Positions 22,417 to 33,890 of a stretch of DNA of 64,000 nt are shown piece by piece. Both the position numbers and the translations under genes were made by a program. Under the pieces are notes generated by a model. That model was not told the DNA's origin, did no database searches, and saw only the letters and a list, made by a program, of their open reading frames with translations. Source of the stretch: Klebsormidium nitens (Eukaryota > Streptophyta > Klebsormidiophyceae > Klebsormidiales > Klebsormidiaceae); assembly GCA_000708835.1 (NCBI GenBank), contig DF237034.1:62001-126000 (forward strand). Reading direction: 5' to 3'. Each line of letters begins with the position of its first letter. Position 1 is the first letter of the stretch.

Positions 22417-25400
22417 TTATCTCTTTCTCCGTGGCGCTTTTGAGCGCTTCTTGGGTTGTGCCTTCCGCTTGGTTCCGGCGGCGCTCTTCTTCACTGGCTC
22501 TTTGCCCCCTGCCAGCTCCTCGATTGCTGCCTCAACAGCGTACAGAACCATGCGCTTGACCTGCCCAAGCACACATGGCGAGTTGTCAATGGTGACGAAG
22601 GCAAAGGGCAAAACCATTTTTGGGCAACCCACAACGTTTCCCTTTCGCTTGTGCCTTCTCATCTATTCCAAGAACCCTCCGCGCCTGTGTGCGCTTCCGA
22701 TGCATTTCCACCCTGCACCATAACTCCCAACGAGGCATAAACTTGTCCTTTGACCTGGCAGTCCAGGAGCTGTTGCTGGCCACCAGGAGCAAACGCGTTT
22801 GATCACCTTCCGCCGGAATTCCGAGCAGGTGGCGAGTGCGGCACGCGCTCACCTGGAGCTTGTCCTCCTTGGCGCGGTGGTCGTCGGGCAAGACCCGGAA
22901 CTCCTGCGTCAGCTTCCAGCACTCGTCCAGGTTCTCGGGGGACACGAAGTCCATGGCCACCTTCACGCACGACTGCGCACCGCACCAGCAACGTCAGGAC
23001 ACAAGCTCAAGCACCGGAAAGGCCCTCGACTTTCAGAGGGCGCCCACTCTAAACCTTCACGGCAGCTGCGGGCGACTCGGACAAAAGACTCAGCTGTTTT
23101 TTTGAGAAAACAGGCGTGCATACCCCTATGTTACACGACAGTAAGCGATTCTTCTAAAGTTTCTGAAATGAATCTATACATAAGGCGTGCGGGTCCTGAC
23201 CTTGAGGTTGCGGACCTGGTGGGGGCAGCCCGCCGGGATGAAGACGGCCTCCCCGTCGTACTGCTGGAACGTCCACGCCTCCACGTCTGGAAGGCAGCAC
23301 CAACAGCCGTGTCAGCTCAACTTCCGGCAGCAACCATTACTCCAAAAAACGGCATGAAAGTGGAATACTGATAGTGCATTACGAGGTCAGACGGCGAGTG
23401 CTGAGACAAACAACAAAGTGGATGTCTCGATTGTATGTTCAAATAAGGCAAGGACTGCTTGAACCAAGCGGAGCGTGCGGCAGGGAGGGCCCTCACTGTA
23501 CTCCTTCTTGAGTTGGTCCTTGTGATGCTGCGTGAGGAAGAACGTCTGGTCGTGCACCGCGTCGTCCACCTGCAGGGCAGACCAAAAGATGCGCGTCTTT
23601 CCTCCACGCCATCCTTCATGCGAAAACAAGATTTTTGGAAGAAGTTTACAAGAAATACCTAAAGACACCTATAGATACCTAAAGACACCTAAAGAAACCT
23701 AAAGACACCTAAAGAAACCTAAAGACACCATCTAGAGAAGTAGACGCCTCTTGCAGGAAGGAGAAGGCCCAGCCGGACCAATATATGCAAGCACGAACGC
23801 CTCCATCGCCACCCGCCTCTACAACTTAGCCCCGCCACCGACCCCGAACAGAATCAAAGTGCGGCATGGCCCTCGCAGCGCAGCCCACCTGGGTGACGGT
23901 CTCCTCATAGATGTGCCGGAACTCGGCCGCGTGCTTGGTGAGGTACTCCTTGAGCTTCGGCACGTCCTCCCGCCGGAAGATGTCCCACACGGCGCCTCCG
24001 TACTCGGCACTGTCCTGTGCCTGCGCTGCCTCGCTGCTCGCCGTTTGCTGGGCTCCCTTGGCCGCTGCCAGGCACACCCGCGGCGGCTGGACCACCTTGG
24101 GCCGCGCGGCCTTCGCCTTTGCCCTCCGCTTCGGCTCTTCTTCCCACTCCTCGACCGGTTGGACCTTCGGGGGGTTTCTAGTACGCAGGATCCGCCCGCC
24201 CTTCTCCAGCGGGGCCACGTGCACCGGCCCCTGCTCGCTGAGAACCACTAAGTCATCGGACGCTTCCTCGTTCGACACAGCGGCAGCGTCAGGCATTGGC
24301 TCGTCTTTCACAGCGCCTCCTGCAAGGACCCCGTCGGCCTCCGTCGGTGCATCCGCAGCCGCACCTTCTGCCGCTGCCTGCGTGTTCTCTCCGGGGGCGT
24401 CCCCAGCGGCGTCGCCAGCTGGCGCTTCTTGCGGGGGTCCCGCAGGCGCTACGTCCTCCATCTTGGTATCTTGGGGCGGCCCGTCCGCAAGCGCCGCGTC
24501 CGCTGGTTCGCACGACTTTGCGTCCACCTTCATGTCCGCCCCTTCTTCCGCGGGCGCATCTGCCGCTGGCCCGGTCTCCCCAGCTGCCTCCACGTCACCG
24601 TTTTTGCCAGGACCGGCACTCTTCTTCTCCTTCCCGGAGCCGTCAGAGTCCTCTCCCGTCACCTCATTGGCAGCCTGCTCAGCCGCCTGCGAGCCGTTTG
24701 CGCCGCGGCGCTTCTTGCCCCCTCCCTTCTTGGCGGCCGGCTTGGCGGCGGGCTTCTTGACCTCCTCGTTCTCGCGCTTGTCGGCGGGCTCGGCCCCCAC
24801 ACGCTCGATCGCCTTCTGGACCTCGGGGCGCACCGGGACAGCGTGCGAGTGGCACAGGATGTTCACCTGCAGAGCGGAAAGATGGGCTCGGATGCGCTCT
24901 GGTGGTCGGGTTAACTGGTCCCAGCATTCAGAACCCCTTGTGATAAATCATTGCTCCTCGCAAAGACCAGCGATGGTTCTAGGCCAGCTATGCGGCTCTT
25001 TCTTTCGCACTATTTTCTTTGGAGGTCGCGTCTTCTGAAAACCTCAAACGAGCTCAGGATACGTTCTGGCGGACCCGTTTGCCAAGAACGGAGCACGACA
25101 ACTGTGCGAAGCGTTTGCAGAATATGCGATGCGCTTGCAGGTATTCCAAGCGGAGCTGGGCATAGAAGTGGCCCCCGCACGGCCCCGAAGGGAAAGGGCA
25201 AACGGCCGCAGGTGCTCACCGCATCGCTCATGTCGCAGTGCAGCTTGGTGACGGAGTCTCCCCGGCCCAGCTCCTCGCGGTGCCCATACGCCACATACGT
25301 TTTAGGACCCAGGTCCGGGGGGTTGGCAGCCTGCAGGACCAGGAATACCGTTTGACTCGATGCAGGCCGGGGTACCGTCCTCTCGACACAAATGATGATG

Positions 25401-28400
25401 CTGACGCCATATAAATCCTGTCCCCGCTGAACATGCGAAGGGATCTCCCCCCGAAGATGGTGGTCAGGTCGCATGGCACGCGGCGCGGCTCACCTTGGGC
25501 AGCTTGGCGGCGATGTTGAGCACGCCGGCGTGGGGGTGCGTGTACTCGTGGAAGGGCAGCGCCTCCACGAAGTCGCGGCAGTGGCGGGGCAGCCGCTCGT
25601 GGAAGAAGCTCTACGGCACGAGAGCAAAAGCCACGTGAGGAAAAGCTCGGGGCAGACGCGCCTTGCCACGCAGGCAGTCTGGGTTTCAGGCTCAGCTCTC
25701 GCAATTGAATCCATAAGTACTGCTCCCGGAAACGAACATGTGTCTTTGCAGGTCATAATACATTCTCAACCGCTGCATAGCATGTCTCCAATGACTTCGA
25801 CTTCTTGCACGAGCACGTCCGAGGCAGACCCTGTGAGTAAAGAGGGCTCGCTTACCCGGGGCGGCCAGTCCTTGAGCTTGAGCATGGCGGGGTAGTTGGC
25901 AAAGAAGCCGCGCCCTTCGGTGTCATACTCGCGACCCTCCAGGTACCCCGAGAAGAACGTCCGCAGGCTCAGCGAGATCTGCCACACGTCAGCGGAGAAC
26001 CGATGGGTAAGCACTTCGTCTGACGCTGCCTGGCTGCGACACATAGCTACTGTGCTTTTTACTTTGTTGCACTAGAAAGCAATACTGCAAGCAACTCCAA
26101 GCTCATGGCGGAGTAGCAAGACGGCTTTGCTCATGCTAAGCGGTGATGGGGCTTGGTCGGCGTTAGTGAGGGCCTCACGAAGGTCCAGTCGAGGCAGAGC
26201 AGCGCGTCCACCCAGCTGCCTTCCTCCACGACGTTCTTGCGCGACGTCTCGCGGCAGGCGCGCCACATCACAAACGGCTCCCAGCTCAGCGCGTGGTCCG
26301 TCTTGTGCGTGTTGCGCACGATGACCGGCTCGCCCTGACCCCAGTGGTGCTGGAAGTGCTGCAGGGCCGAGCCTGGAGCAGGCAAACAAAGGAATCAGCT
26401 ACCGACTAGCAAACGCTCGCTTAAGACCCAGAAGTAGTAAACATCGGAGCTGTCACTGGAGAACATTCTGAGCGTCCACTTCTCGTCTTCCTGAGATGGT
26501 CAGCTCAGCAGCTCAAGTCAGTGCAGGTGGTTCCAAAGCGAAATAACGACACATCACTGGCCCTTTCCGTCCCACCTTGGTTCTGCTTCAGCTGCTGGGC
26601 GTCGGGGGTGTACAGGTAGTTGTCAGTACCCTGCACAGAAAAGCCTGCGTCAGTTCGTCATAGACCCCCAGGCCCCCTGCACAGCTGTCCTCTTCCTGTA
26701 CCTGGCTTGCAGTCAACTGAACAAAGTAAGCGCACCTATCGACTGAAGGGGAGGCAAGAAGGCCCTACGTTTTCTCTCTGAGCGGCCTTCCTCCGGTTTG
26801 CCTCTTTGGCGGGGTCGCTGCACTCCTCGCAAGGTGCTGGCTCGCCCTGCACGACACAGCCCAGGCAACCAAGACTAATTTAGCACTCGTCAGATCGTTT
26901 GCAGATCCAATGACTTAACAACGAGTATCAACCACCACCCAGGAGCACGCCGTTGCAGTGGTCTTCATGCAATCCGACCGGCCAGTAAATGACCATGCAG
27001 CGTTACGAGCAGCTCATCAGCTTCAAAAGTATTACGCGAGGCGGGAACGAATTATCAGCCATAAGTTTGAAAACTCAAACCCAAGAAACGGCCTTGTGCT
27101 CACCTGGGCAGGCTCTGGCTCCTTCCAATTCTTTCCCAGTATCTTCAGCAGGCGCTTCCTCAGGTCCTCCAGCCAGCCGTCCCCCTTGAACGACTGCAGC
27201 TCCAGGTAGCCCTCCCCGCAGCCCCCCCACTCCTTGGCAGGACACGGAATGCGCCCGTGCTCGTCGGGCAGCCAGGCCGGTCGCAGCTCTTGCGGGATGC
27301 GCACCACCTCCACCTCCTCTTCTTCCTCCTCTTCCTCTTCTAGTTCCCCCTCCTTCTTCCCCTCTTCCTTCTCCCCCTCCTCCCCCGCCTTCTGCTCGTC
27401 CTCCTCACCAGCTTCCATGGCCTCCTCTGGCTCGTCTGCCGCCTTGAGGTGCGCCTCCAGTTTCTTGCGGCCCTCCGCCGCCGCCTGCCGCTTAGGGCGC
27501 ACCCCCCACGAATCTCCTCCAGACTTCTCGCTCCCAGCCTCCTGTGCAATTGCACCCTTCTTGACATCGTCGTTCTCTTGTTCGCTCTTGATGTTCCTAG
27601 TAGCGGCCTTCCCCGCAGGAAGCTTCTCCCGAGGGGAGTCGTTGTCCTGGCTGGAAATCTCCAGCACCTCCTGGGCCGCCGCGTGTTGCGGACATGGCGC
27701 AATGGCGTCCATTTTGCCCGCCCTCACCTCCTCGCAGCAGGTGAGGCACAGGTCGAATGCGTGGTCCGAGTTGCTGCACACCCGCACGTAGTCCACAATC
27801 GTGGTGCGGCAATTGTCGCTGCAACAACAAGGATCAAAGATTAGGCTGGAGACACAAACATGAAGACAGGCAGCACTTGGACGGGCTTTCACAAACAGCG
27901 CATACATGAGGCCTAGGGAGCCGAAGCAGTCATCATCAAAATGTAATCAATATCTTTGACGCTTGACAAGAGGCACATTATCAGGGGAGTGGGCAATGGA
28001 GTCACTTATGAGCTAGCAAACATTTGGACTGAACTGAAGCCCCAAAACAGGGTACCTTCAAAGAAGACTTGATTGACTTGTGTCCTCCTGACATCTTTCG
28101 TGTGACTTGCGCCTATAGAAGAAGCGCCACCTACCAGTAAACCCTCCTGTCTATGGGGATCTCAAGGTGCGGCACCTCGCCCATCTCGTCCCCTGCATTT
28201 GAGCACACAGGATAAGCGCGCGCCGACTTACGTTTCTTCACTCCAGTGAGAGAAGAGCTTCAAGCAATTGGGGTCATTTAGAGTATGAAGCAGTGAATCG
28301 CAGGGATGCACAAAAAGGTCTTTACAAAACCAAGCCAAACAAAAAGAGAGATATAGGGTTTGAGGGTCGCTCCACACTTTCTCAAAAGATGCCCTCACCT

Positions 28401-31116
28401 GGGTGAAGCTTCTCCCAGATCGCCTTTTCTAGTCTTAGCTCGTGCGCCTGCTCGTCTGCAGTGCGTTTCAGGTAGGGAGCCGCATGTTCCAGCAGCTGCC
28501 GCAGCAGTGCCACATGCTGGCCAGAGGCCTGGGCGTCGCTGCCCAGCTGCACGAAGAAGAAGGTCACGCCTTGAGAAAACTGGCATGCCAACCCCCAAAA
28601 CGGCAAGATCTAAATCAAGCAAACACAAGAATACCCAAAGAAAATGGGCGAAGGTAGCCTATCCTCCCTCTCAAAAACAGCTTGCAGTTGTGGGCTTCTC
28701 GTGTGTTGTAATAAATGTGGAGCTCCTCTCAAGCTCCACTTCTAATACAACACACGGACCATCAACAGACTGGAGATGTCGCTGAAGATGTTTCTTACAT
28801 AGACCAGGTCGCCCTGCCGCCTGAGGCAGCCCTTGCAGTTGCAGTTGCCATAGCAGCGGGGGCACTTGACATCCCACTTGTCACCATCCACCTTTCGAAA
28901 CTCGTTAGCACGGGCGGGATACCTGCAATTTGCAATCCAGATGGAAAAATCCGTCAGGGAGGCACTAGCCACATGAGAAGCCACGTCAACCTCTTCCAAC
29001 GCGGCTCATCAGCGATGCATGCGACCAGATACGCACGGACGGTGTTAAAATGCACTGGCAGTGAGGGTGCAAGGTGCACTCAACAACCGGCGAAAGTTGC
29101 CAGTTTTGGAAGTGTTGTGTGCCAGAATCGCATCTCAATCAATAAGTGACCAAGCGAGCAGACCCCAGGACAAGATCCTAGCTGGCTTCGGCCAGGCTAA
29201 GAAAGGGACAAATTTTGTGGGTCTGTGAAAGAATGCACAAGGCAATGCTGGTTTTGATGTTAGTGTCTCCGTATGTAACTGCGCATGGAAACCCAATCAC
29301 AATTTGGATTCCAAGAACATTTCAGAAGATTGGAGAGAGTTCTGGAGACTGTCCTCATAACTTGGAGTATAGCGGCACCTCAAGTAGCCTCACCAGTTGA
29401 CGGCACAGTCCCAGCAGTAGCGGGTGCCGCAAATCTCCTCTTTCCCCGTCTTGTCTTTCTTTCCCGTCGGGTGGTTACAGCGGATAACAATCGTCCGCTT
29501 GCTGCTCATACATTGGTGGCACATGCGGATCTCCCCCTTAGGGACGTCCATAAGCTTCTCTATCCGCCTCCGCTCAACATCGTCCATTTCCTGCAATAGC
29601 CTTAAAGCAAGCTGGTCAGAAAGGCAACAGGACAAACTTTGACAGTTGCTGATGTAAGAGCGACTCACCCGATTTGAGTACACAGCCAATAGAAGCTTCA
29701 CAGGATGGGGGCAAAGAAGCTTTGGAATCTCACAACACATTTATGGCCCCAACTCACCAAAAGCTCTTTTGCCCTTTCGGGGTCTATTCCTTCTTCTTTC
29801 TTCCTCTTGGGTGCTGCTTCCTGCATCTCCTGTTTGCCCTTGTCCTCTTCTTGCACCACCTTCTGCTTGGGCCGCCGCTCTCCCTCTGCAACAGCCTGCA
29901 AGCAGAAGGGCTTGTAAGAGGCAACATCACCTTTCAAACCACCCCCTTGCAAGCGGCACACCGGCAAAATTTGTTCAATAGTTGATTATAGCCCTGTCTA
30001 TGAGCACCATTTGTGGATGCGAGTGCCAAAATGGTCACAATCTGCTGCAATGGGTGCGGTTCTGAGTTTAGTGATAGGCAGCTTGCAACACCCAGTAGGC
30101 AATCTGGTGAGGTATCTCTCCAAGCGACTGCAGACTGGTGGCTCCAGCACCCTGCAGAAACCGATGACCTTATATACTCACCAATTACTCAACAACCTGG
30201 CTTGCTCCTGGACCAATACCTCCAGACATTGCCTCCTCAACGGCGGGCTTGAAGCAAGTAGTCTTCATTTCTATTGGAGCACCAAACAAGTTTCAACACC
30301 CCAGTGCTACAACTTGAGTGCAGAAAAACCTGGAGTTTGTTCAGCATCGCTTGCCTGTTCTGGTGTGTTCCTGTGTTTAGCACACAAACTGCCGCCTTCA
30401 TTGCAAACCCCCGTGCACCGCCGCCCGCCTCCAGTTCTCTTCTCACACCGCACACTCTCCCGAAGCCCGTTGGTCCCTGGGGGTACCGCCGCCCGGTTTG
30501 TCCTCCCTCCAGGAGACAGCTTGCCACTTGCAACTTTGGCATTGTGTTCACCAAGATAGCTTGCATTGCTGCTCCTCATGTCCTTGGACAGCTGGTTCAA
30601 CTTCTCAGTTGCTAGAACGGAAGCACGCCGCTTTGAAAACATCACCCCACTCTGAGCAATTCCCTGATTAGCACCTTCCTGCGTTCCCCGTTTCCTCTTG
30701 GCTGCTTGCCCACCCTGACCTGGTCCTGGCTGGCTTGGTCCAGGTCCAGCACTCTGTGGGTCGGCCCCTGGAGCACCTGCCTCAGCACTAGCTTCGATGC
30801 AGCCCTGCAAATCGTCCCCACCTACCAGCGGCTTGTCCTCCCAGTGATAAATTCTTTGCCCATCACACAAAACTGTACAACTGATGTGCTCAGCCGACTG
30901 GAGAGCGTGCTTCACGTTTCCCACTGCCAAAGGATTGGCAAGATTGAGATTGATATCATGAGCAGGAAGCTGCTTGATGACATCGTCCAGGGTGAACTCA
31001 TGCTTCCCATGGGCAATCTTCTTCACGGCTGCCACCAATTCAGGAATCAAATCGGCACGAGAGGAAGAGCCTTCCTTGGATTCTGCAGGGCGCTTTTTGC
31101 GCCGATAAGAATCCAT
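22417..31116 (-). CDS. KDM3/IBM1-type JmjC histone H3K9 demethylase
   Basis: Exons read, 5' to 3': about 30336-31116, an unresolved part (29896-30335), 29758-29895, probable 29669-29695, 29394-29590, 28799-28922, 28399-28546, 28135-28192, 27104-27818, 26769-26846, 26576-26630, 26179-26372, 25856-25978, 25494-25610, 25220-25330, 23889-24866, 23497-23569, 23201-23286, 22853-22972, 22417-22560. The total is about 1,420 residues. KDM3 enzymes remove methyl groups from H3K9 in the nucleus, using Fe(II) and 2-oxoglutarate. The N-terminus has a Cys/His knuckle ([18 protein letters not shown]). Next come the plant RING-like finger ([27 protein letters not shown]), a second finger ([16 protein letters not shown]), acidic repeats, and the JmjC cupin. 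Iron ligands are H and D of [10 protein letters not shown] and H of CPHQVRN. Exon 23889-24866 places about 270 Ala/Pro/acidic residues inside the cupin. The C-terminus is a Lys/Arg-rich tail. Confidence 0.9.
23657..23730. repeat. Decamer minisatellite in a JmjC intron
   Basis: Seven head-to-tail copies of ACCTAAAGAC (variants end GAA, one is ACCTATAGAT) are followed by a partial unit. The later copies alternate GAC and GAA endings, giving a 20-base higher-order unit. The array lies inside the intron 23570-23888. Confidence 0.85.
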
Positions 31117-31942
31117 AATTGCAAGGAAAGACTCACATATATAATCTATTCCAAATGCACGAACAAGTGCGCCCCCAGCCAACAACACGCCTGCAGGGCA
31201 GCGCCGACAATGGAGAGCAACTGCAGGGATCAAAGCATGGATGATTGCAGATTCCACAACTGGCACAAGCTCGAGTACCTACCTAACAGAGCAGGCTGAT
31301 CAAGAGAAGGGACTTTCCTGTGTGTACAATTTGAATTTTGAATATCGACCGTCCGATGCAGGCTCCAAAAGTTGGCGGTACCTGATCAGCGGTTGATGAC
31401 TTGGATAATGGAAAGACTGCGTAGTCTGTAGAGCAGCTCTCACTGTGCTGCGTGCATCCAATTTGCAATGCCAACACTGGCCTGAGGGCAACACTGTCAA
31501 CAGCACGAAGGAAATGCGCGCTTCGTTTCAACTTTTAGAGGCACAATTGCTCCAAACGAAGTCTGGAGAAAACAAACCGTCAAAGACGAAGACAGACACG
31601 AGGCAGCTCTGAGTCTTCACTATCCTAGTGGACTTGCCTTTCAAGTTGCACAGATTCTGCAAGACTTCTTCTCAAATCAGCGAGAATCCAACCTCTGAAC
31701 CTCGCTTGTTACACTTTATACTACCTGAACAAGGGGCGTCTATTTTGAGAAGATTCAGGGCTTAATGCCAGCCTGCACTGGTCGTCCACCTGCACATCCG
31801 GTGTCTTGGCCAGTTTGCAAGTGAAGGGACATCTGCGTCAGAAACGAAGCCTAGAGCTCGTTTGCCTCAATTTTCTGGATTGAAAGTTTGAGAGGCTGTG
31901 ACCCAAGTCAGATAGATATCCGTATGAGAAGCAGCTTCACCC
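31117..31942. promoter_or_regulatory. Divergent intergenic region between JmjC gene and SPCS2
   Basis: The 826 bases separate the two start codons. They must contain both promoters. Minus-strand open frames near 31283-31531 show no family resemblance. No core element was identified. Confidence 0.35.
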
Positions 31943-33196
31943 ATGGATGCATCTGGTCCATCAAAGGACAAAGCCAAGGGTATAAACTTGCTGGACTCGT
32001 TTGCTGTCAAGAGGCACCTAGACGAGGTTGCAACGGAGGTGAGAACGTTGCTACCATTCTCAGACTGCACAAGTTTTGGGGTACTCCTGAAACTTCTCTT
32101 GCTTGCGGTTGCTTGTCTGGCATCCACATGGACTGGGTTCTGGCGATACAGAGTTGCTGGCACATTATGCTGTTGCAGCCTGGCACTAAAAAGCTGCCGC
32201 CACAAGTATTGCCTCATCAGCGTTCTTCTCGTTCTCAAACAGGATCAAAATCTTGTGCAACATTTCAGCTGCAAGGAATCTGCCAATCCTCTGGCTGTGC
32301 ATAAGAGGAGCTGATCTCCTAGTTCTTGCTTGCAGGCGATCATCGATCGGGGCTACTTAGAAGACGTTTTTTTCAGCAACGTGCGCATTGCTATTGGTCT
32401 TGCATCATGCGGAGTGGCATGCCTTGCCCAGTTCTACCCCCAGAAATTTCCTGCTAACGTGACGCTTCTCATGGTCTGCATTGGCATCTACATATTGCTC
32501 AACTTGGCCCTCCAGTTCTTGGCAATTTTCAAGGAGAAGAACCACATACTATTCACTCATCCGAAAACGGTGAGTTCTTTGGGCTATATGCTCTTCCCAC
32601 GAACTGGGCCTAAGGACAATGCAAATGCTTCAGCCTATTCTTCGTACATGTCAAGTAAAGTCCGTGCTATCCTTGTTGCATGCTTCAAAGCCTTGAACTT
32701 AAAGAGTTGCGCTTATCCATCTATGAGCACCCCAAGAACCGAGAACATCGGAGTACATGTTTTTTGTGGAGGAGAGTTCTTACATGGATTGCTGTCCGCA
32801 GGGTTCCTACACAACAACGGGGCTAGCCGTGTCCTCCAAGCTTCCTCGATTCTCCTCCCAGTATACTCTCAGAATAGGCAGCAGTGAACCCAACTCGGTA
32901 TCTGCGCGGCCAGCTGTTGAGATGACAAGGAGTATAACGGAATGGTAAGGCCTCACGCCTATGAACTTGCACGTTTTCAAACATGTTTGCCAGCTCGTGC
33001 CGATCCTTATGCCAGCAGTTCTAAGAATTTGGTCCACGCATTGTCATCTCAACGGCTTTCTTCTGGCTCCCCCAGTCTTCTTATGAATATATTTTGCAGG
33101 TTTACCGGAGACGGGATCCTTGCTGAAAAAGAGTACTGGAAGGCAGTTGAACAGCTTTTAGACGAGTACGAGGGTTCTGCCAAGAAAAGGAGATGA
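31943..33196 (+). CDS. SPCS2: Signal peptidase complex subunit 2 (SPC25)
   Basis: Four exons (31943-32038, 32336-32569, 32802-32944, 33100-33196) give 189 residues, normal for the family. The protein is a non-catalytic subunit of the ER signal peptidase, which cleaves signal peptides in the lumen. The N-terminus is cytosolic and hydrophilic. Two membrane segments lie at about 48-67 (VRIAIGLASCGVACLAQFYP) and 73-97 (LLMVCIGIYILLNLALQFLA), followed by the typical FKEKNHILFT, a cytosolic domain with YTLRIGSSEP and RSITEWFTGDGILAEKEYW, and a basic end KKRR. The ATG is in a strong context (CACCC-ATG-G). The gene is convergent with the 2H-like gene. Confidence 0.95.
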
Positions 33197-33890
33197 CAAA
33201 TTGTGTGTGGTTCAACAACCATCTATTCTTTGCCACCGCAAAAGGAGCAAAAAAGGGGCAACGAAAGTGGCTTTTGATTACATTGGGGTCGGAAGTGTCT
33301 GTCATGATGAGCAAATGGCGTACGGTCAGTACTTGACTCATTGATATTTGCCTCCGATGTGCAGCCGCAATGAATTGATCTTGTTTTCGTACACGGCGTA
33401 GCCTGGCACATACATAGGCTACAGGCTTAACTCCCCGGATCATCAGATATGTACTAGGTAATACCGGTAGTAATATAAATGACATGTTAAAACCATAAAT
33501 GACATATGTGGATCTAAGCTGCATGCAAGCTGCGCTGGCAACCGACGTCATGCCAGCGTGTGCAGTGCAGCATGGGCATCCTTAGATGATTGTAATGCTC
33601 GACAGCTAGATCGCCGCACGCGCGCACATCCAGACGGTTAAAGTGGAAAAAATCATTGTATATGAAAGGGACTGAGTCCTCTTAACTATTCAGTCAATTT
33701 CATTTCTGGATACAACATCTGGAATTCAAGGATCACGTCAGGTGGTCGAAACATACTATAAAGTACAATTGATCAAATCATCTCTACAAATCGGAAAGCT
33801 CTTCTCGCTCTTGGTGGAGGAGCACAGCACATATATCAGCTCTTGGCAGAAGATAACCGGAAGAGATATCAAGTATGCTCAAGCGCGCTG
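33197..33890. other. Convergent intergenic spacer, SPCS2 and 2H-like gene
   Basis: The 694 bases hold the two 3' UTRs. It is the shortest convergent spacer in the window. No coding or RNA feature was supported. A GACAT-rich direct repeat (AATGACAT... at about 33478 and 33499) is minor. Confidence 0.45.

Noticed and set aside
23911-25038. Long plus-strand open frame of 375 codons, Ser/Ala/Pro-rich
   Set aside because: It is the reverse shadow of the GC-rich JmjC exon 23889-24866, with no family motif and low-complexity composition.
26428-26490. Possible extra JmjC exon on the minus strand reading [21 protein letters not shown] with AG and GT borders
   Set aside because: Its good frame needs phase 0, but the preceding exon ends in phase 1. 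In the required phase it hits a stop. The flanking exons join directly to the family-like [11 protein letters not shown].
27234-27791. Plus-strand open frame with a long Ser tract
   Set aside because: It is the antisense of the Glu/Lys-rich acidic part of the JmjC exon 27104-27818.
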